DNA of 64,000 bases. Origin: Calendula officinalis (Eukaryota; Streptophyta; Magnoliopsida; Asterales; Asteraceae). The notes beneath the pieces were generated by a model that saw only the letters and a list, made by a program, of their open reading frames with translations, was not told the origin of the DNA and did not search any database. Each line of letters opens with the position of its first letter. Within the stretch, counting starts at the first letter, position 1. Both the position numbers and the translations under genes were made by a program. The DNA lies in the NCBI GenBank assembly GCA_963853835.1, contig OY970820.1, positions 27,986,873-28,050,872 of the forward strand, given 5' to 3'. Positions 1 through 10,851 of this stretch are shown one piece after another.

Positions 1-1079
1 AGTTGTAGTCGGCGAGAGGCAGGTGGCCACCAATGAAAAGAGATGTGTAGTTTTATTTTCAAGGGGATTGCGATTTAATTGAGTTGTTGACCGACAATGA
101 AGCATAGCAAGGAATCATTTGGATTTTGTTTGGTCAATGCGTCAATTGTTTAAGCTGGCAAGCAGGCACCTCCATTTTTCCATTTTTTTCTTCTTTGTGT
201 GACGTCTTCAACTGAATTAAAAAGGGGTGTTATGTTACTTGGTGTTCCATCGTGATTTACAGCCAAGAAATCTGTCGGTGTTGGTGACGTGGTTAGGGCA
301 TTCGGGTATTCGTGTTTCCTGCGTCTTGATTCGTAGGGTATAATCTTCAATCTCTTTTCTTGTAATCTTTTATTTGTATTTTTTTTTTTTTTCAATCAAT
401 ACTTGATGAACCCGAGAGCACGCAACCTCTGGAAATCTCATTAGACTCTCGAGGGGTTCGTGTCGAGTTGTGTCGGTCGTTATCTCAAAATCGTTTATTA
501 GTTGCTGGCAGATTCGAACGTGATATTGATGGCTATTTTTGACATCCTTAGATTGAGTTTTAGGAAAGGACCGTCTCACAGGAATTTGTAGTCCTCTGAG
601 TTAGCTAATCGTGACCGCCGACCTCTCATCAATACGAGTTTCGGTTTAAAAGTTATGACCATTTTAATACGCTGCTGTGAACATTTCTACCTGTGCAGCT
701 ATGCTGTTTTGTGAGCCTGTTTTGAGGCCCTTAGAGTCCTATTTTGGGAAGAAGCCACTTGAGAGTGTTTTGTAGTATTCTGAGTCTAGTTTCTGTGATA
801 AAAAGATGGGAAAAATCTAATGAGTCGTTTAGGAGTTATGGCAGTTTCCGTTAGACTGACGGATGCTGCCAGCTTTCTGAAATAAGCCCTCGAGTAGAAT
901 TTTAATTCAGAGTTTCGTTTTTGGTTTTAGGATCATCTAGGAGATAACGTGCTGTACCTTCGACTGTCGGGAATCCTTTGGAGCTTACGTTTCTCGAGGT
1001 TAGTATTCTCACCGTGTATTCAGTTTTAACGTTGTACATGCATGACTTATGTGTTACATTTCTTGCACCATAATTGTTA

Positions 1080-1151
1080 TCTGAGCTTGAGCTGTTATCT
1101 GAGTTTGATCCGCTATCTGAGTTTGATTTGTTATCTGAGTTTGACATGCTA
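1080..1151. repeat. 18-bp tandem repeat, four units
   Basis: Four consecutive 18-bp units each begin TCTGAG and differ only in their last few bases, for example TCTGAGTTTGATCCGCTA. On the minus strand they would read as Ser-Asn-Ser-Asp type hexamers, but no gene is evident around them. They lie inside the LTR-like sequence. Confidence 0.75.
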
Positions 1152-1332
1152 TCTGAGTATCTGAGCAGCTGTTGATTTATTTTAATCTGAGACATTGTGC
1201 CTGGGTAACCGAGCTCGGCACAGGGTCATTCTGTGCTACTACTTGCTAGGCCATCTGAGATAATTATGTTAAAGAGATAATAAAACATAATAACACACAT
1301 CTGAGTTTTTGGCTATATGCCTGGGATCACCT

Positions 1333-1442
1333 CCCGTCTGAGTTTTGGAATTATTCCCGTCTGAGTTTTTGGGATTATTCCCGTGTGAGTTTTTGGGATT
1401 ATTCCAGTCTGAGTTTTGGGATCACTCCCGTCTGAGTTTTGG
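1333..1442. repeat. 23-24-bp tandem repeat, about 4.7 units
   Basis: About five units of the form CCCGTCTGAGTTTTGGGATT follow each other with one-base length changes and a few substitutions. They share the word CTGAGTTT with the 18-bp repeat 180 bp upstream, so the two blocks may have a common origin. They lie inside the LTR-like sequence, a common place for tandem enhancer-like repeats. Confidence 0.7.
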
Positions 1443-1923
1443 CTTATGCCTATCTGAGGTGTGAGGAGGTACGAGGTTGATCTCTCGTCCCAAGTCACAC
1501 AAGCGCGCTATATAAATTTAAAATCTGAGTAATAAAATCCGAGAAATAAATCTGAGTAAATAATCGAGTAGATTCTGAGTAGGAGTACACCGATGTGCCC
1601 TCATGTGTTGTATGTTACGATTGTTTGCATTTTGAGATATTCACTCAGCTTCTCCAGCTGACCCCTATTTTCCCCCACATTGTTTCAGGTACCAGCAGAG
1701 GAAAGGAGAAGGTGGACGGTTGACCGCTGTATCTTTCATTACCGATGTGGACGGCATTTAATATTTTAAAAACACTTTTTAATTTTAACTAATTCCGCAT
1801 TAAATATATATTTAAATGAAAATACTATTATTGGGATTTAATGATTCGAGTTATTGGGACCTTTTGATTATAATTTTGTATTTAAAAATTTTAAAAATCT
1901 TGTAAATTTTAGGGTGTTACACC

Positions 1924-2124
1924 ATTAATAAAAGTCAAGGCCAGACGTTGTCTCAGGTTGGTTTGTTTCTGCAAAAACCGGTATTCTCACATGGCCAGCT
2001 TTATGTGGCTGTATCACGAGTTAAGAACAAGAATGGATTGAAGGTCATTTGTTGTGACACAGATGGGAATTACACTAATTCAACAGCAAATGTCGTTTAC
2101 AAAGAAGTCTTATTTCGTTTGTAA
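1924..2124 (+). pseudogene. Helitron helicase C-terminus (fragment)
   Basis: An open frame of 66 codons ending in TAA at 2122 encodes the C-terminal end of a PIF1-type Helitron helicase. It starts at the conserved INKSQGQTL box (helicase motif VI area) and includes VGLFLQKPVFSHGQLYVA and SRVKNKNGLKV, then NSTANVVYKEVL near the end, all typical of plant RepHel proteins. The helicase unwinds DNA during rolling-circle transposition. The rest of the protein is absent because an LTR sequence abuts the fragment at 1921. The frame is open to its natural stop, and the 3' end of the Helitron follows 160 bp later. Confidence 0.85.
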
Positions 2125-2285
2125 ATTTTATGTAACATTTCTTCATGTATCGAATATTTTATGTAACGTTTCTGTATGTACATCATTATATTATAGAAAT
2201 TTTAACATTATTAATATATATTGGTATTTTCTCACATAATCAATTTTGAAGCATACCCGCCCATCCGGGCGGGTTATGAAGCTAG
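2125..2285 (+). mobile_element. Helitron 3' terminus
   Basis: The AT-rich tail after the helicase stop ends in an 8-bp GC-rich hairpin: ACCCGCCC (2255-2262), loop ATCC, GGGCGGGT (2267-2274). Eight bases later comes CTAG (2282-2285), followed by T. A hairpin shortly before CTRR, with insertion next to a T, is the standard Helitron 3' end. With the helicase fragment just upstream, this marks the right edge of an originally autonomous Helitron on the plus strand. Confidence 0.85.
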
Positions 2286-2286
2286 T

Positions 2287-2739
2287 ACAAGATATACATA
2301 TATTTACTAATATATAACTCATAATAAATTTAAGACAAATCCTTCAATTATGAAGAAATCAACCTCGTATCTCACGATATATTCCTTAATGAAATTTCAA
2401 TTATCACCGAAAATCGTGACAACCAACCAGATGTGGTACAAGGGAGCGCGGAAAATGTATGTCTGCGGGAAAATAAATTTCCAGCAGACGATAGATGGTG
2501 GTGTGTGACGGTGCGTTAGAGAGATTCAATAGGTTAGTAATTAACATGGTAAATTACAAAGTTATCACTGATGCGTTATATCGTTACATGTGGGTTGTTT
2601 GGAAATTACGGAGTGGGAAGGCACTCGGATCCGGCTCGAATGAAAAGATTTTTTTGTGTTTAGCCAAATTCAAAGTTTGTCTTATTTTTGGATTAAAAAC
2701 AGGGTGAAATCATGTAATATTAACAATAGGTGGTCCGAT
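2287..2739. other. Intergenic, no feature recognised
   Basis: AT-rich sequence directly downstream of the Helitron end. A 70-codon frame at 2495-2707 has no recognisable similarity. Part of this stretch may belong to the LINE whose tail ends at about 2856. Confidence 0.4.
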
Positions 2740-2856
2740 TAGTGTATTGATCATAGATCTTGATCTAGGATTGTATGTTTGTTTTGTTTGTTTGTTTTTG
2801 TCCTTGTAATCTTATAGCAACTTGCTAGTTTTAACGAATAGCCGTTAAAAAAACAC
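2740..2856 (+). mobile_element. LINE 3' tail (probable)
   Basis: A T-rich stretch is followed by a CTTGCTAGTTTT motif and a segment ending AGCCGTTAAAAAAAC. The large LINE in this window ends in the same style: CTCGCTAGTTTTTTAAG, then AAAGCCGTTTCAAAAAAAA (27353-27397). This supports a 5'-truncated copy of a related LINE. Its left end and target duplication were not found. Confidence 0.4.
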
Positions 2857-4175
2857 ATTAACCTAAGATTATTAAAATAAAACCAATTTATTTATATAAA
2901 CATGTCAGATGTATAATCTCTAATATGTTTACTATCAACACAAACAAGGCCCAAATAATGTGTTTAATTAACATATAAAACATGTTAGCGATTTGAACGC
3001 GTCAAACATGTCGACTTTTTTAAATTTGTATCTAGAACATACTAAAATATATCTATATTTCAAATACATCAATGAACTACTATTATTAACGTATACATAT
3101 ATCTATTTTTAATCATGTTTTAATAATGAATCAGGTTAGCATGTTGGCACATTTATATTATCATCAATTCAAATCTAACTCGTTCAATAAACGTGACATT
3201 TGTGTCAACCAAAACTTGTTTGCCTCAATTCGAACCGCTTTATTTCCGTATCGGTATCATATCAGATTTCAAGTCGGATCAGATAATTGCTACCTCTGGT
3301 TACTTACTTAGTGTGCCTATGCTTAAAGTTGTTCGAAATAACCATCATTACAAAATTCATACTAGTTTTTCTGAAGTGATTACTCCTTATAGCGTTGCTA
3401 AATTCCGAATAAATCAAAGGGATGAAAAGATGAAAAATATATAAATGAAAAAAGATCGAGATAGACGTGATACAATGCAAGAATAACGTGTCGGGGGAGT
3501 GGAGTGTGGAGTGGTGCACAGTGAAGTGAAGTGATTTGGTGGGAGTGAGACCGCTCCCAATGGTGCACCCAACTGATACCGTAAGTTGTTGTCAAATCAG
3601 CGACATGTCAGCTCACCCTCCAACCAACATTAAACTGACGTACTCATACCAACAATACGACTTCCATTTAATTTTTTGGGACACACCATTAAAAACCACA
3701 CACACAAAAAAAAAATACCCCTCTGGACCCACACAACTAACTGATCTCACCCTTGAAGTCGTCTCCAAACCGACGGCAGTAAAATTGCGGAATGGAGTGA
3801 TATCACCATTTGCACGGATGGGATACCGCCATTTGAAAGAAATGCAAAGTGGTGGACTGGTTGGAGCGGTTTGACAGCACAATGAAGGAGCCGATGACGT
3901 GGCCATGAGTCGGACAATATAAAAATGAGTAGGAGAAATGGACCCCACCGTTATGTCAAATCTGACGGATGCTAATTACTCCTCTTTCCATCCTTCATGT
4001 GGGACCGTCGACCTAATTACGGATCTTCCCACCTTTCCTCCAAAACTAACTTTATGCTCCAAGTTCAATATTTTCGGTTCTAAAATACCACCCCCCATCA
4101 CTTCATACACTTCACTGATTTATATTTTAAAAACTACTTTGAACTGATCTAGTTAATTTGTTATCAAAGAATTAA
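2857..4175. other. Intergenic with a GC-richer block at about 3480-4030
   Basis: No gene was recognised. The block from about 3480 to 4030 is richer in G and C and contains GTGAGACCGCTCCCAA (3546-3561). Near 3860 an inverted partial match reads TTGGAGCGGTTTGACAG. This could be the two ends of a small inverted-repeat transposon, but no clean target duplication was found. Confidence 0.35.
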
Positions 4176-4551
4176 GGGGTGTTTCTGATTGTTTATTAAA
4201 AATAGAATATATATTTTAAAATTGAGTAATTAGATAATTAACAGACATAAAATGTGATTTTAAAAATAATGTTTAGATTTGATTATGATGTTTGAATCGT
4301 AATAATCAGATAATCAGTTTTTTTAGTGTTTGACGTTACTTGTTTAGTTTACAGGTGTAATTCAAATAATCAGTTTTTTCTAAACGCAATAAACATCTAC
4401 CTACCTACTTTTTCAAACTGCATTTTGAAATCTCCAAAATGTAAACAATTTATTATTTTATACTTTTTGTCAAAAAATAGTTTTAAATTATTTACGTTTT
4501 TATACCACAATAAGCATATAATCTATTTCGAATCGCAATCTCAAACACCTC
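4176..4551. mobile_element. Tourist-like MITE (PIF/Harbinger type)
   Basis: The ends form imperfect inverted repeats: GGGGTGTTTCTGATTG on the left, and on the right CGCAATCTCAAACACCTC, whose complement reads GAGGTGTTTGAGATTGCG. Both sides are flanked by TAA (4173-4175 and 4552-4554), the 3-bp TWA duplication of PIF/Harbinger elements. The body is AT-rich and non-coding, as expected for a 376-bp non-autonomous copy. Confidence 0.65.
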
Positions 4552-4554
4552 TAA

Positions 4555-5469
4555 ATACTATGCGGTCAAAAATATTATCTTACGAATTCAGATTTGAACG
4601 CATAAAGTATTAAGCGTTCCGTATTTATGATACAATTAAGTTACCATAACATATATTTAGGTTAAAATGGAGAGGGGTTCCTTTTGAGACTACTCGTATA
4701 AAATCGATTTTATGACTTTGATGTACACAACTTAACTAGCGTGGTTATATGCTGATTTTTTGTTCATGATCATCCTAAAATGTTATCATGAGGTTTAAAT
4801 CCTTATTCATTTGCTTCTTGATGTTTTGGTTATTAGTTAGTTGAGCCTGTCAAGTAATTGTATTCATTTCTTCCAGTATAATTAATTAATTATACACTTG
4901 AAGAAATATTAACTTGTTTGTATTAGTTGCATGTTAATAATAAACATCCACATTTTAATATATATACGTGTGTTTTTTCCTTACTAATAACTTCATATAT
5001 GACCTATCTAGACAAAAAATATTGGTACATATTTTGTTTTTAGGTAATGCTAATCAACTATATACTTTCAGTTTTACAGTTTCACCAATTATCTCATAGT
5101 CATGAAATTATCTTACTCTTTTATAATGTGTTTAGGACTACTAAATATAGAAATACTTAAACTTAAACTTATTTCTACTTTTGGTAACATCTTAAACACC
5201 ACAAAAATAAAAAATGTTGCTTCTAGGATTTGAACACAAGACCTTTTGTGAGTAATGACTGTGTGTTAATCGATTGATCTAAATGACACTTTGTTTAATC
5301 CCAAATAAACAGACAACATAACACTACAATACGTCAAAATTGTCCCCTGTTTTGTTTCGGATACAATTTAATATGTATTCTAAAAGGTCTTACCACCCAT
5401 CTTATTCAACACTTATTGAATGTAACGTCTTGACTATTGCAAAAAAAAAAACATCTACAATGTAGTTAT
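4555..5469. other. Intergenic, probably the body of a non-autonomous Helitron
   Basis: AT-rich DNA with no reading frame of note. Because a Helitron 3' end lies at 5506, part or all of this stretch may be the body of that element. Its 5' TC end was not identified. Confidence 0.35.
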
Positions 5470-5506
5470 GGGTACTCGTCGCCGCATTGCGCGGGTACCC
5501 TGCTAG
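5470..5506 (+). mobile_element. Second Helitron 3' terminus
   Basis: A hairpin of GGGTACTCG (5470-5478) with CGGGTACCC (5492-5500), nine pairs including one G-T, is followed two bases later by CTAG (5503-5506) and then T. This is the hairpin-plus-CTRR arrangement of a Helitron 3' end. It differs in sequence from the one at 2255-2285, so it is another family. No Helitron protein is seen upstream, so the element would be non-autonomous. Confidence 0.6.
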
Positions 5507-7781
5507 TTATTTTAAAATATGTGTAGTTTTCGAAAATTAATTACTTATTTTTTAAGTTTGAGACTCACACAAATTAATTAGTTATTATTTAATTTATCTT
5601 AAAACGAGATACCAGATTGTAGTATATAGACGGCAAGTATTTTTCATGTGAATTAGATTAGATTATGATATGTAGCAACTATTTTGTTGATCGCATTTTA
5701 GATAATTTATTGATTCTTTTTTATATATAAACATGATACTTTTCTTATTTACTTATTTACTTATTATATAATATGGTAATTTAAATAGATGAAGTTAAGG
5801 GTGCAGTGCATAGGGGTAGGCCTGGTGTGGGCGGTGCATTGGTTACTTGTACATGTTGCTAAAACAGTTTATCCATCTATCATTTTTCTTAAAGATATTT
5901 GATACATCATCACCTATTAACATCAACAGATTTGGCATACATGATGAATGACGTCTACTACTATCCTAAAAATTCTTTACCCGATTCGATCTATGAAAAC
6001 AAACGGAATTAATTTGTGTATTATATTTTTGATGCATATACTTCAAATACAAACTAATAATATAATTGGAGGATGCTTTTTACACCGCATCTTTTAATGT
6101 ACATACCACAATGGTTGCTTGGTACGGTTGTACAGTCTGGAGTAATACTTGTATATTGTGATATATGCATAACTTTTTATGGTACAATAATTAATTCCCA
6201 ATACAATTAGTGTGGTATATAGATTAAAAATTATTTTGTAAAAAGTAGCCGCTTAAAAACAAAATCGAATTGATTTACCAGTAATATTTTGAATCCTTTA
6301 TTTATTATTTTAATAACATCAAAATTGTTAGAATCTGCTTGTGTTATTTGACGAAAATCAAAGACAGATTAGCAAACTTTTCCAACTAAACAACTAAGTC
6401 CGCGAAATTCTACTATACAACCTAAAAGGCCAAAAGAGTTCCTCATGGATGAAATAGGAGTAAATCTTATAATTAATTTTTTCAAATACGTCTTATAACT
6501 ATTTTTTTTTACATCTTCTAAATTTACTTTAATTTTAAAACTTGAAATTATGATATTAGGTTATGAACTAACACCAAGCATCAATAACATTTTATATACA
6601 ATCTTTTAATTTAGTTTTCTACAAAACATTATTCAGCAACATATAAGAATTCTTATTTCCTTCTAAACATTTCTCATTTTGAGTTTTATAATATTATCTT
6701 ATTATTTCAAAAAATTAAATCAAATGAATAATAGTGAATAATTAACATTAATATTGTTGTTTATCATATTCATAAATCAGTCAGTATCAAAACATCTGGC
6801 CAAGTGAAATATAAATGATATAAATAACGGTTAATAACATCAGTAAATTAAAAAGCACCATATTTCCGTAAATTGTCTCATTTGCGCCGTTTAGCCTTTT
6901 TATTTACTTAAATAATCAAGTAAATACTTTAGTTACGTGTTAGTGCATTTTTGTTTTATTTAAAAATTTGGAATATAGTTGTAGCTAACCTTTTTAAGAG
7001 GATATGCCGACCACCTATCAAACAATTGACTTTTTTTTTTGGCATATTTATGGTTTAATTCAATTAATTAATCATTTTAATAATATACGGAGCATTTGTT
7101 TAGTTAATTAATTTACATTCATATATATATACGATCATTTCAAGTTCCCATTGTCTCATCAAGTGAAACATATAAGCTCTAAGAAGATTTTTCCTCCATT
7201 TTTGGTTGTTTTTTAGTTTCAAGTCTAATTCAAATAAATAATCATGAATATTGTCACATTTGAGTTTTTTTAATAATTTTTGGAAAACGGGTACGGATTT
7301 GAAAGAAAATGAAGAAAAAGAACCTTTATATACATATATGACACTGTGTGGTTGTTGTTCAAAGTGTAAGCCAACTCGTCTTCCTAAACAATGTTTAAAC
7401 ATATATTATTTTCATAAATTGTTACATATATAAGATATATGGCGAAATCTCGACTAGATGTTTTAAAATTCACATATCATAATAATAATACAAAACCGTA
7501 ACCAACCCATATTATTATTAATTAACTATAATTTGTTGGGTCCCCCAACCAACTTTGCCGAAAAATATATAAACTTTGGTGATTTTCAATATTGTCTCCA
7601 TTCGGTAATTTTTTTAATTTAAAGAACTTAATGAATGGCTCATCCACATTTGTGTGTGAAATCTGCTTCTTTGACTGGTCAATAACTAAATATCCACACG
7701 CACAGTTTAATTTTTAATTAATTACTCTGGTTTTTTATTAAAAAAATAAACCAATATAAAAAAGAGGAATTAAGAATATAA
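5507..7781. other. Intergenic, AT-rich, no gene recognised
   Basis: About 2.3 kb of AT-rich DNA. The longest frame is a 100-codon one on the minus strand (7100-7402). Its protein is rich in K, L, F and H and resembles nothing I know. No splice context or family motif supports it, so it is not called as a gene. Confidence 0.4.
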
Positions 7782-8159
7782 AAAGGTAGAGTTGTATTCT
7801 AGGAAGTCTAAATGATTTGTCTAGTCTCAAGGGACAAATCCTAGTCATTGGATCAAAATGGTCAAGATCAAATCCCCCACCTACAGCCACCGTCGGCCGC
7901 CGTTCGCCGCCTCCGGCCGCCACCGACCACCGCCGATCGCCGCCGCCGGCCGGAGGCGGCGGCCGGCGGTGGTGGTGGTGGCTGACAGTGAAGGTGCTGG
8001 TGGTAATGGGGGTGGTGGTGGTATTGATGTATCGAAGCACATGTGCTTCACTAAAACATAGCATATTACTTCAAAGCATATGTGCTTCAGGTCACGAAAC
8101 ACATGTGCTTTAAGTCACTAAAAACATGAGTTTCTAAACACACAAGGGAGCATACGAAG

Positions 8160-8775
8160 CACATGTGCTTGATGTAATGAAACACATATGCTTCACTACA
8201 CAGAAAAAAAATCAAAACAAGTGACGAACATATCATTATGAAGCACATGTGCTTCATAAAGCCAAGCACATGTGTTTTTGTTCCTGAATACATGTAACTT
8301 ACAAGCAAGTCATTTGTGTTTAAATCACGAATCACATGTGCTTGACGTTATGAAACACATGTGCTTCACTACACAAGAAAAAAAATCAAAACAAGTGACG
8401 AACATATCATTATGAAGCACATGTGCTTCATAAAGCCAAGTACATGTGTTTTTGTTCCTGAACACATGTAACTTACAAGCAAGTCATTTGTGTTTGAATC
8501 ACGAAGCACATGTGCTTGACGTTATGAAACACACCTGCTTCACTACACAGAAAAAAAATCAAAACAAGTGACGAACATATCATTATGAAGCACATGTGCT
8601 TCATAAAGCCAAGCACATGTGTTTTTGTTCCTGAACACATGCAACTTACAAGAAAGTCATTTGTGTTTGAATCACGAAGCACATGTGCTTGACGTTATGA
8701 AACACATGTGCTTCAATACACAAGAAAAAAAATCAAAACAAGTGACAAACATATCATTTATGAAGCACATGTGCT
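8160..8775. repeat. About 174-bp tandem repeats built of ACATGT palindromes
   Basis: The marker CTTGACGTTATGAAAC (or close variants) recurs at about 8167, 8341, 8515 and 8688, a period of 173-174 bp. Each unit contains several copies of AAGCACATGTGCTT or half-sites AAACACATGTG, plus a conserved A-rich spacer. The array resumes after the nested MITE at 9344 and continues to about 9480. Repeated short sites inside a transposon often act as transposase-binding sites; here that is an inference. Confidence 0.8.
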
Positions 8776-9343
8776 TAGGGGTGTACGTTCGGGCGCTTTA
8801 CGGTGTAGTAGGGTTATTCGATTTTTAAAAATATTTTTAACCAACCAATATCCAAACCAAATTAATTAATACCAAACCAAACCAACCAAATAAGTAATCA
8901 GGTTATTTGGTCGGTTATCCATAAAACCAAATAAAAGAATGATCTATAAAAAACTAATGTTCCTTAATATTATTAAAACTTAATAAATTATGCGCACCAA
9001 ATTGCAACAAGCCAACAAACTCAAAACTTCAAAGAAAACAAATAGACTAAAAAATTTAAAGAAATTTTGTCAAATCTCTCTCATTCTAAATATTTGACTG
9101 AAAAGTTTCTTTAGTATACGGTATACTTTATACTTCGTATAAATATTAAACTTCATTTTTTCTATTCGGTTATTCGGGTGTAAACCAAATACGGAATTTT
9201 GAAACCAAATCCGATCCATAACCAATATATTATTTCAGGTACGTCCACGAATCTGAACTAAACCCAAATAAGTCAAACCATTTCACCCAATATTATTTGG
9301 ATCGGTTCGTTTTCTGGGTCAACCCGTTTAATGAACACCCCTA
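8776..9343. mobile_element. hAT-type MITE with perfect 8-bp duplication
   Basis: The element begins TAGGGGTGTACGTTCGG and ends ATGAACACCCCTA, giving inverted repeats of about 11-13 bp. It is flanked on both sides by CATGTGCT (8768-8775 and 9344-9351), an exact 8-bp target duplication as made by hAT transposases. The target was one of the ACATGT palindromes of the host array. The 568-bp body is non-coding and carries CCAAACCAAA and CGGTT motifs. Confidence 0.85.
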
Positions 9344-9833
9344 CATGTGCTTCAAAAAGCCAAGCACATGTGTTTTTGAACCTGAGCACATTTAACTTAC
9401 AAGCAATTCATTTGTCTTTAAATCACGAAACACATGTGCTTAACGTTATGAAACACATGTGCTTCATTACTTGAAACACATGTGTGTTTGGCTGTACGTA
9501 TACACTCCTTTATTTTTCAATACACATGTGTTTCAAACACATGTGCTTCCAGTCACGACCACCACCACCGCCGGCAGCCGGCCGCCGCCGACCGCCGGAG
9601 AAGCACATGTGCTTGTAGTGGTGTTGGTGGTTTGAATCTTGATCTTGACCATTGATTTTTCTTAATCCAATGGCTAATAATTATCCCTTGGGACTAGATA
9701 AAATTAATAGACTACCTTGAACTAGAAAGGTATATATTAACTTTATGATCACGGGGTGGCAAAAACAAATTCTAGACTATACTTAGTGTATTTTGATCAA
9801 ATTTGTTAGGATCCAAATTATGACTATAAGATA

Positions 9834-10361
9834 CAGGGCGTCTCTGAGATTTTAGGCTCAGTGCGAAAACACGAAAATGAGTCCCTAAATACATAATTTT
9901 TATAAAAATTTAGACTTTCTTTTATTTTTTCTATTAAATCATTAAGTTTTTAAAATTTTAAATTATATATAAGATATATATAAAAATTGAGCCTCCTGCT
10001 TGTCAATGGGCTTAGATGGATCAAAACATTCAAGAAATAGCAAGAATGTCAAGTCCAATTCCTCAATATTCAATCCATCTTCCTCCTTAATCGAATTGGT
10101 TAGAAAGTGTTTCCTTTACCAGTCATTGGCTAGAAGAGAGGGATTAGTCTCCCTCCAACATTGACTTATTAGTCGAGTGATTCCTTTATGAGTAGGACTG
10201 ACTCCCTTACATAGGTCTTATGTTCAAATACTTCGTATCAGGTTCTATCTATGGGACCTTAACGATTATATATAAGATATATATAAAAATTGAGCCCCAT
10301 ATAAAATAAAATATGGGTCATGTGCGGCTGCACCTACTGCACCTCCTCAAATACACCCCTG
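9834..10361. mobile_element. hAT-type non-autonomous element
   Basis: The element begins CAGGGCGTCTCTGAG and ends ATACACCCCTG. It is flanked by ATAAGATA on both sides (9826-9833 and 10362-10369), an exact 8-bp duplication. Inside, a 31-bp segment (start TTATATATAAGATATATA, end TTGAGCC) occurs twice, at about 9964-9994 and 10265-10295, enclosing 270 bp of unrelated sequence. No reading frame is present. Confidence 0.8.
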
Positions 10362-10369
10362 ATAAGATA

Positions 10370-10683
10370 TTATGATTAGATTAACGAATCACAGTAACAT
10401 GTTGATACTTCATAAGGATTATAAATCTTATAACTTATAAAATAAAACAATTTTGCAAGACAAACAACATTGGGGCAAAAAACAAAAAAAATTAACTCGC
10501 TGCCAATTGCCGCAGTCCTGGTGAGTACCGGGCTCGTCCTACTAACCATATATATCCGGTAAATTAATAGAAACTAATTGTCAATAATTAAAAATAGGAG
10601 GTAAAATTTTCTTTGTGATATTTTTTTGTACTTATACACTACATGTCATCTTACCGAGTTTTATCAAAAGCTGAGATTTTAAA
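10370..10683. other. Intergenic, nothing recognised
   Basis: AT-rich sequence between the hAT element and the LINE target site. No reading frame or repeat was recognised. Confidence 0.4.
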
Positions 10684-10851
10684 TTATTTAAGAATATGGG
10701 ACCAAACAACAATTTATCAAGAGAGGATGGTAAAAACGCTCTCCTAGGGTTTGGCGATTTCGGCGATTGTCGTAGGGTTCTTTTCTGTTTTCGTTCTTGA
10801 TCGTCCCCGATCTCTTCTGGTGGGGGTGGGGGGCTAGGGTTGGGCATCAAG

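Larger units (their letters stand above)
1..1921 (-). mobile_element. LTR of a Ty3-like retrotransposon (partial), inserted in a Helitron
   Basis: On the minus strand the boundary at 1921 reads TGTAACACCC, the usual start of many plant Ty3/gypsy LTRs. It interrupts a Helitron helicase reading frame that resumes at 1924. The stretch has no long reading frame, has two short tandem repeat blocks (1080-1151 and 1333-1442), and has a TATA-like ATTTATATAGCG on the minus strand near 1510-1522. The expected 5-bp duplication would be CCATT (1922-1926). I found no matching CCATT beside a CA end to the left, so the other end, or the internal region, is probably outside the window. Whether this is a solo LTR or one end of an element is not decided. 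Confidence 0.5.
7789..9725. mobile_element. Non-autonomous TIR element with palindrome array
   Basis: The two ends are long imperfect inverted repeats. The left end, about 7797-7876, contains TCTAGTCTCAAGGG and CATTGGATCAAAATGG. The right end, about 9625-9720, read in reverse, contains TCTAGTCCCAAGGG and CATTGGATTAAG, then AATGGTCAAGATCAAG. Between them are GC-rich CCGCCGG blocks (about 7890-7980 and 9556-9600) and many copies of the palindrome GAAGCACATGTGCTTC. A short direct repeat AAAGGTA flanks the proposed ends (7782-7788 and 9726-9732) but is weak. The superfamily is not settled; long inverted repeats with subterminal repeats would fit a Mutator-like or hAT-like element. A hAT MITE interrupts it at 8776-9343. 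Confidence 0.55.

Noticed and set aside
3536..3880. Small transposon with GACCGCTCC/GGAGCGGT ends
   Set aside because: The inverted match is short and no target duplication could be found.
7100..7402. 100-codon minus-strand frame
   Set aside because: No recognisable motif, strongly AT-driven composition, and no supporting promoter or splice context.
7817..8113. Overlapping frames rich in Pro, Arg and Gly around the GC-rich block
   Set aside because: The block is a self-complementary CCGCCGG sequence at a transposon end. All frames are open only because of composition.
8160..9480. CRISPR-like look of regularly spaced palindromes
   Set aside because: The spacers are also repeated (174-bp tandem units), the host is a plant, and the array is inside a transposon.
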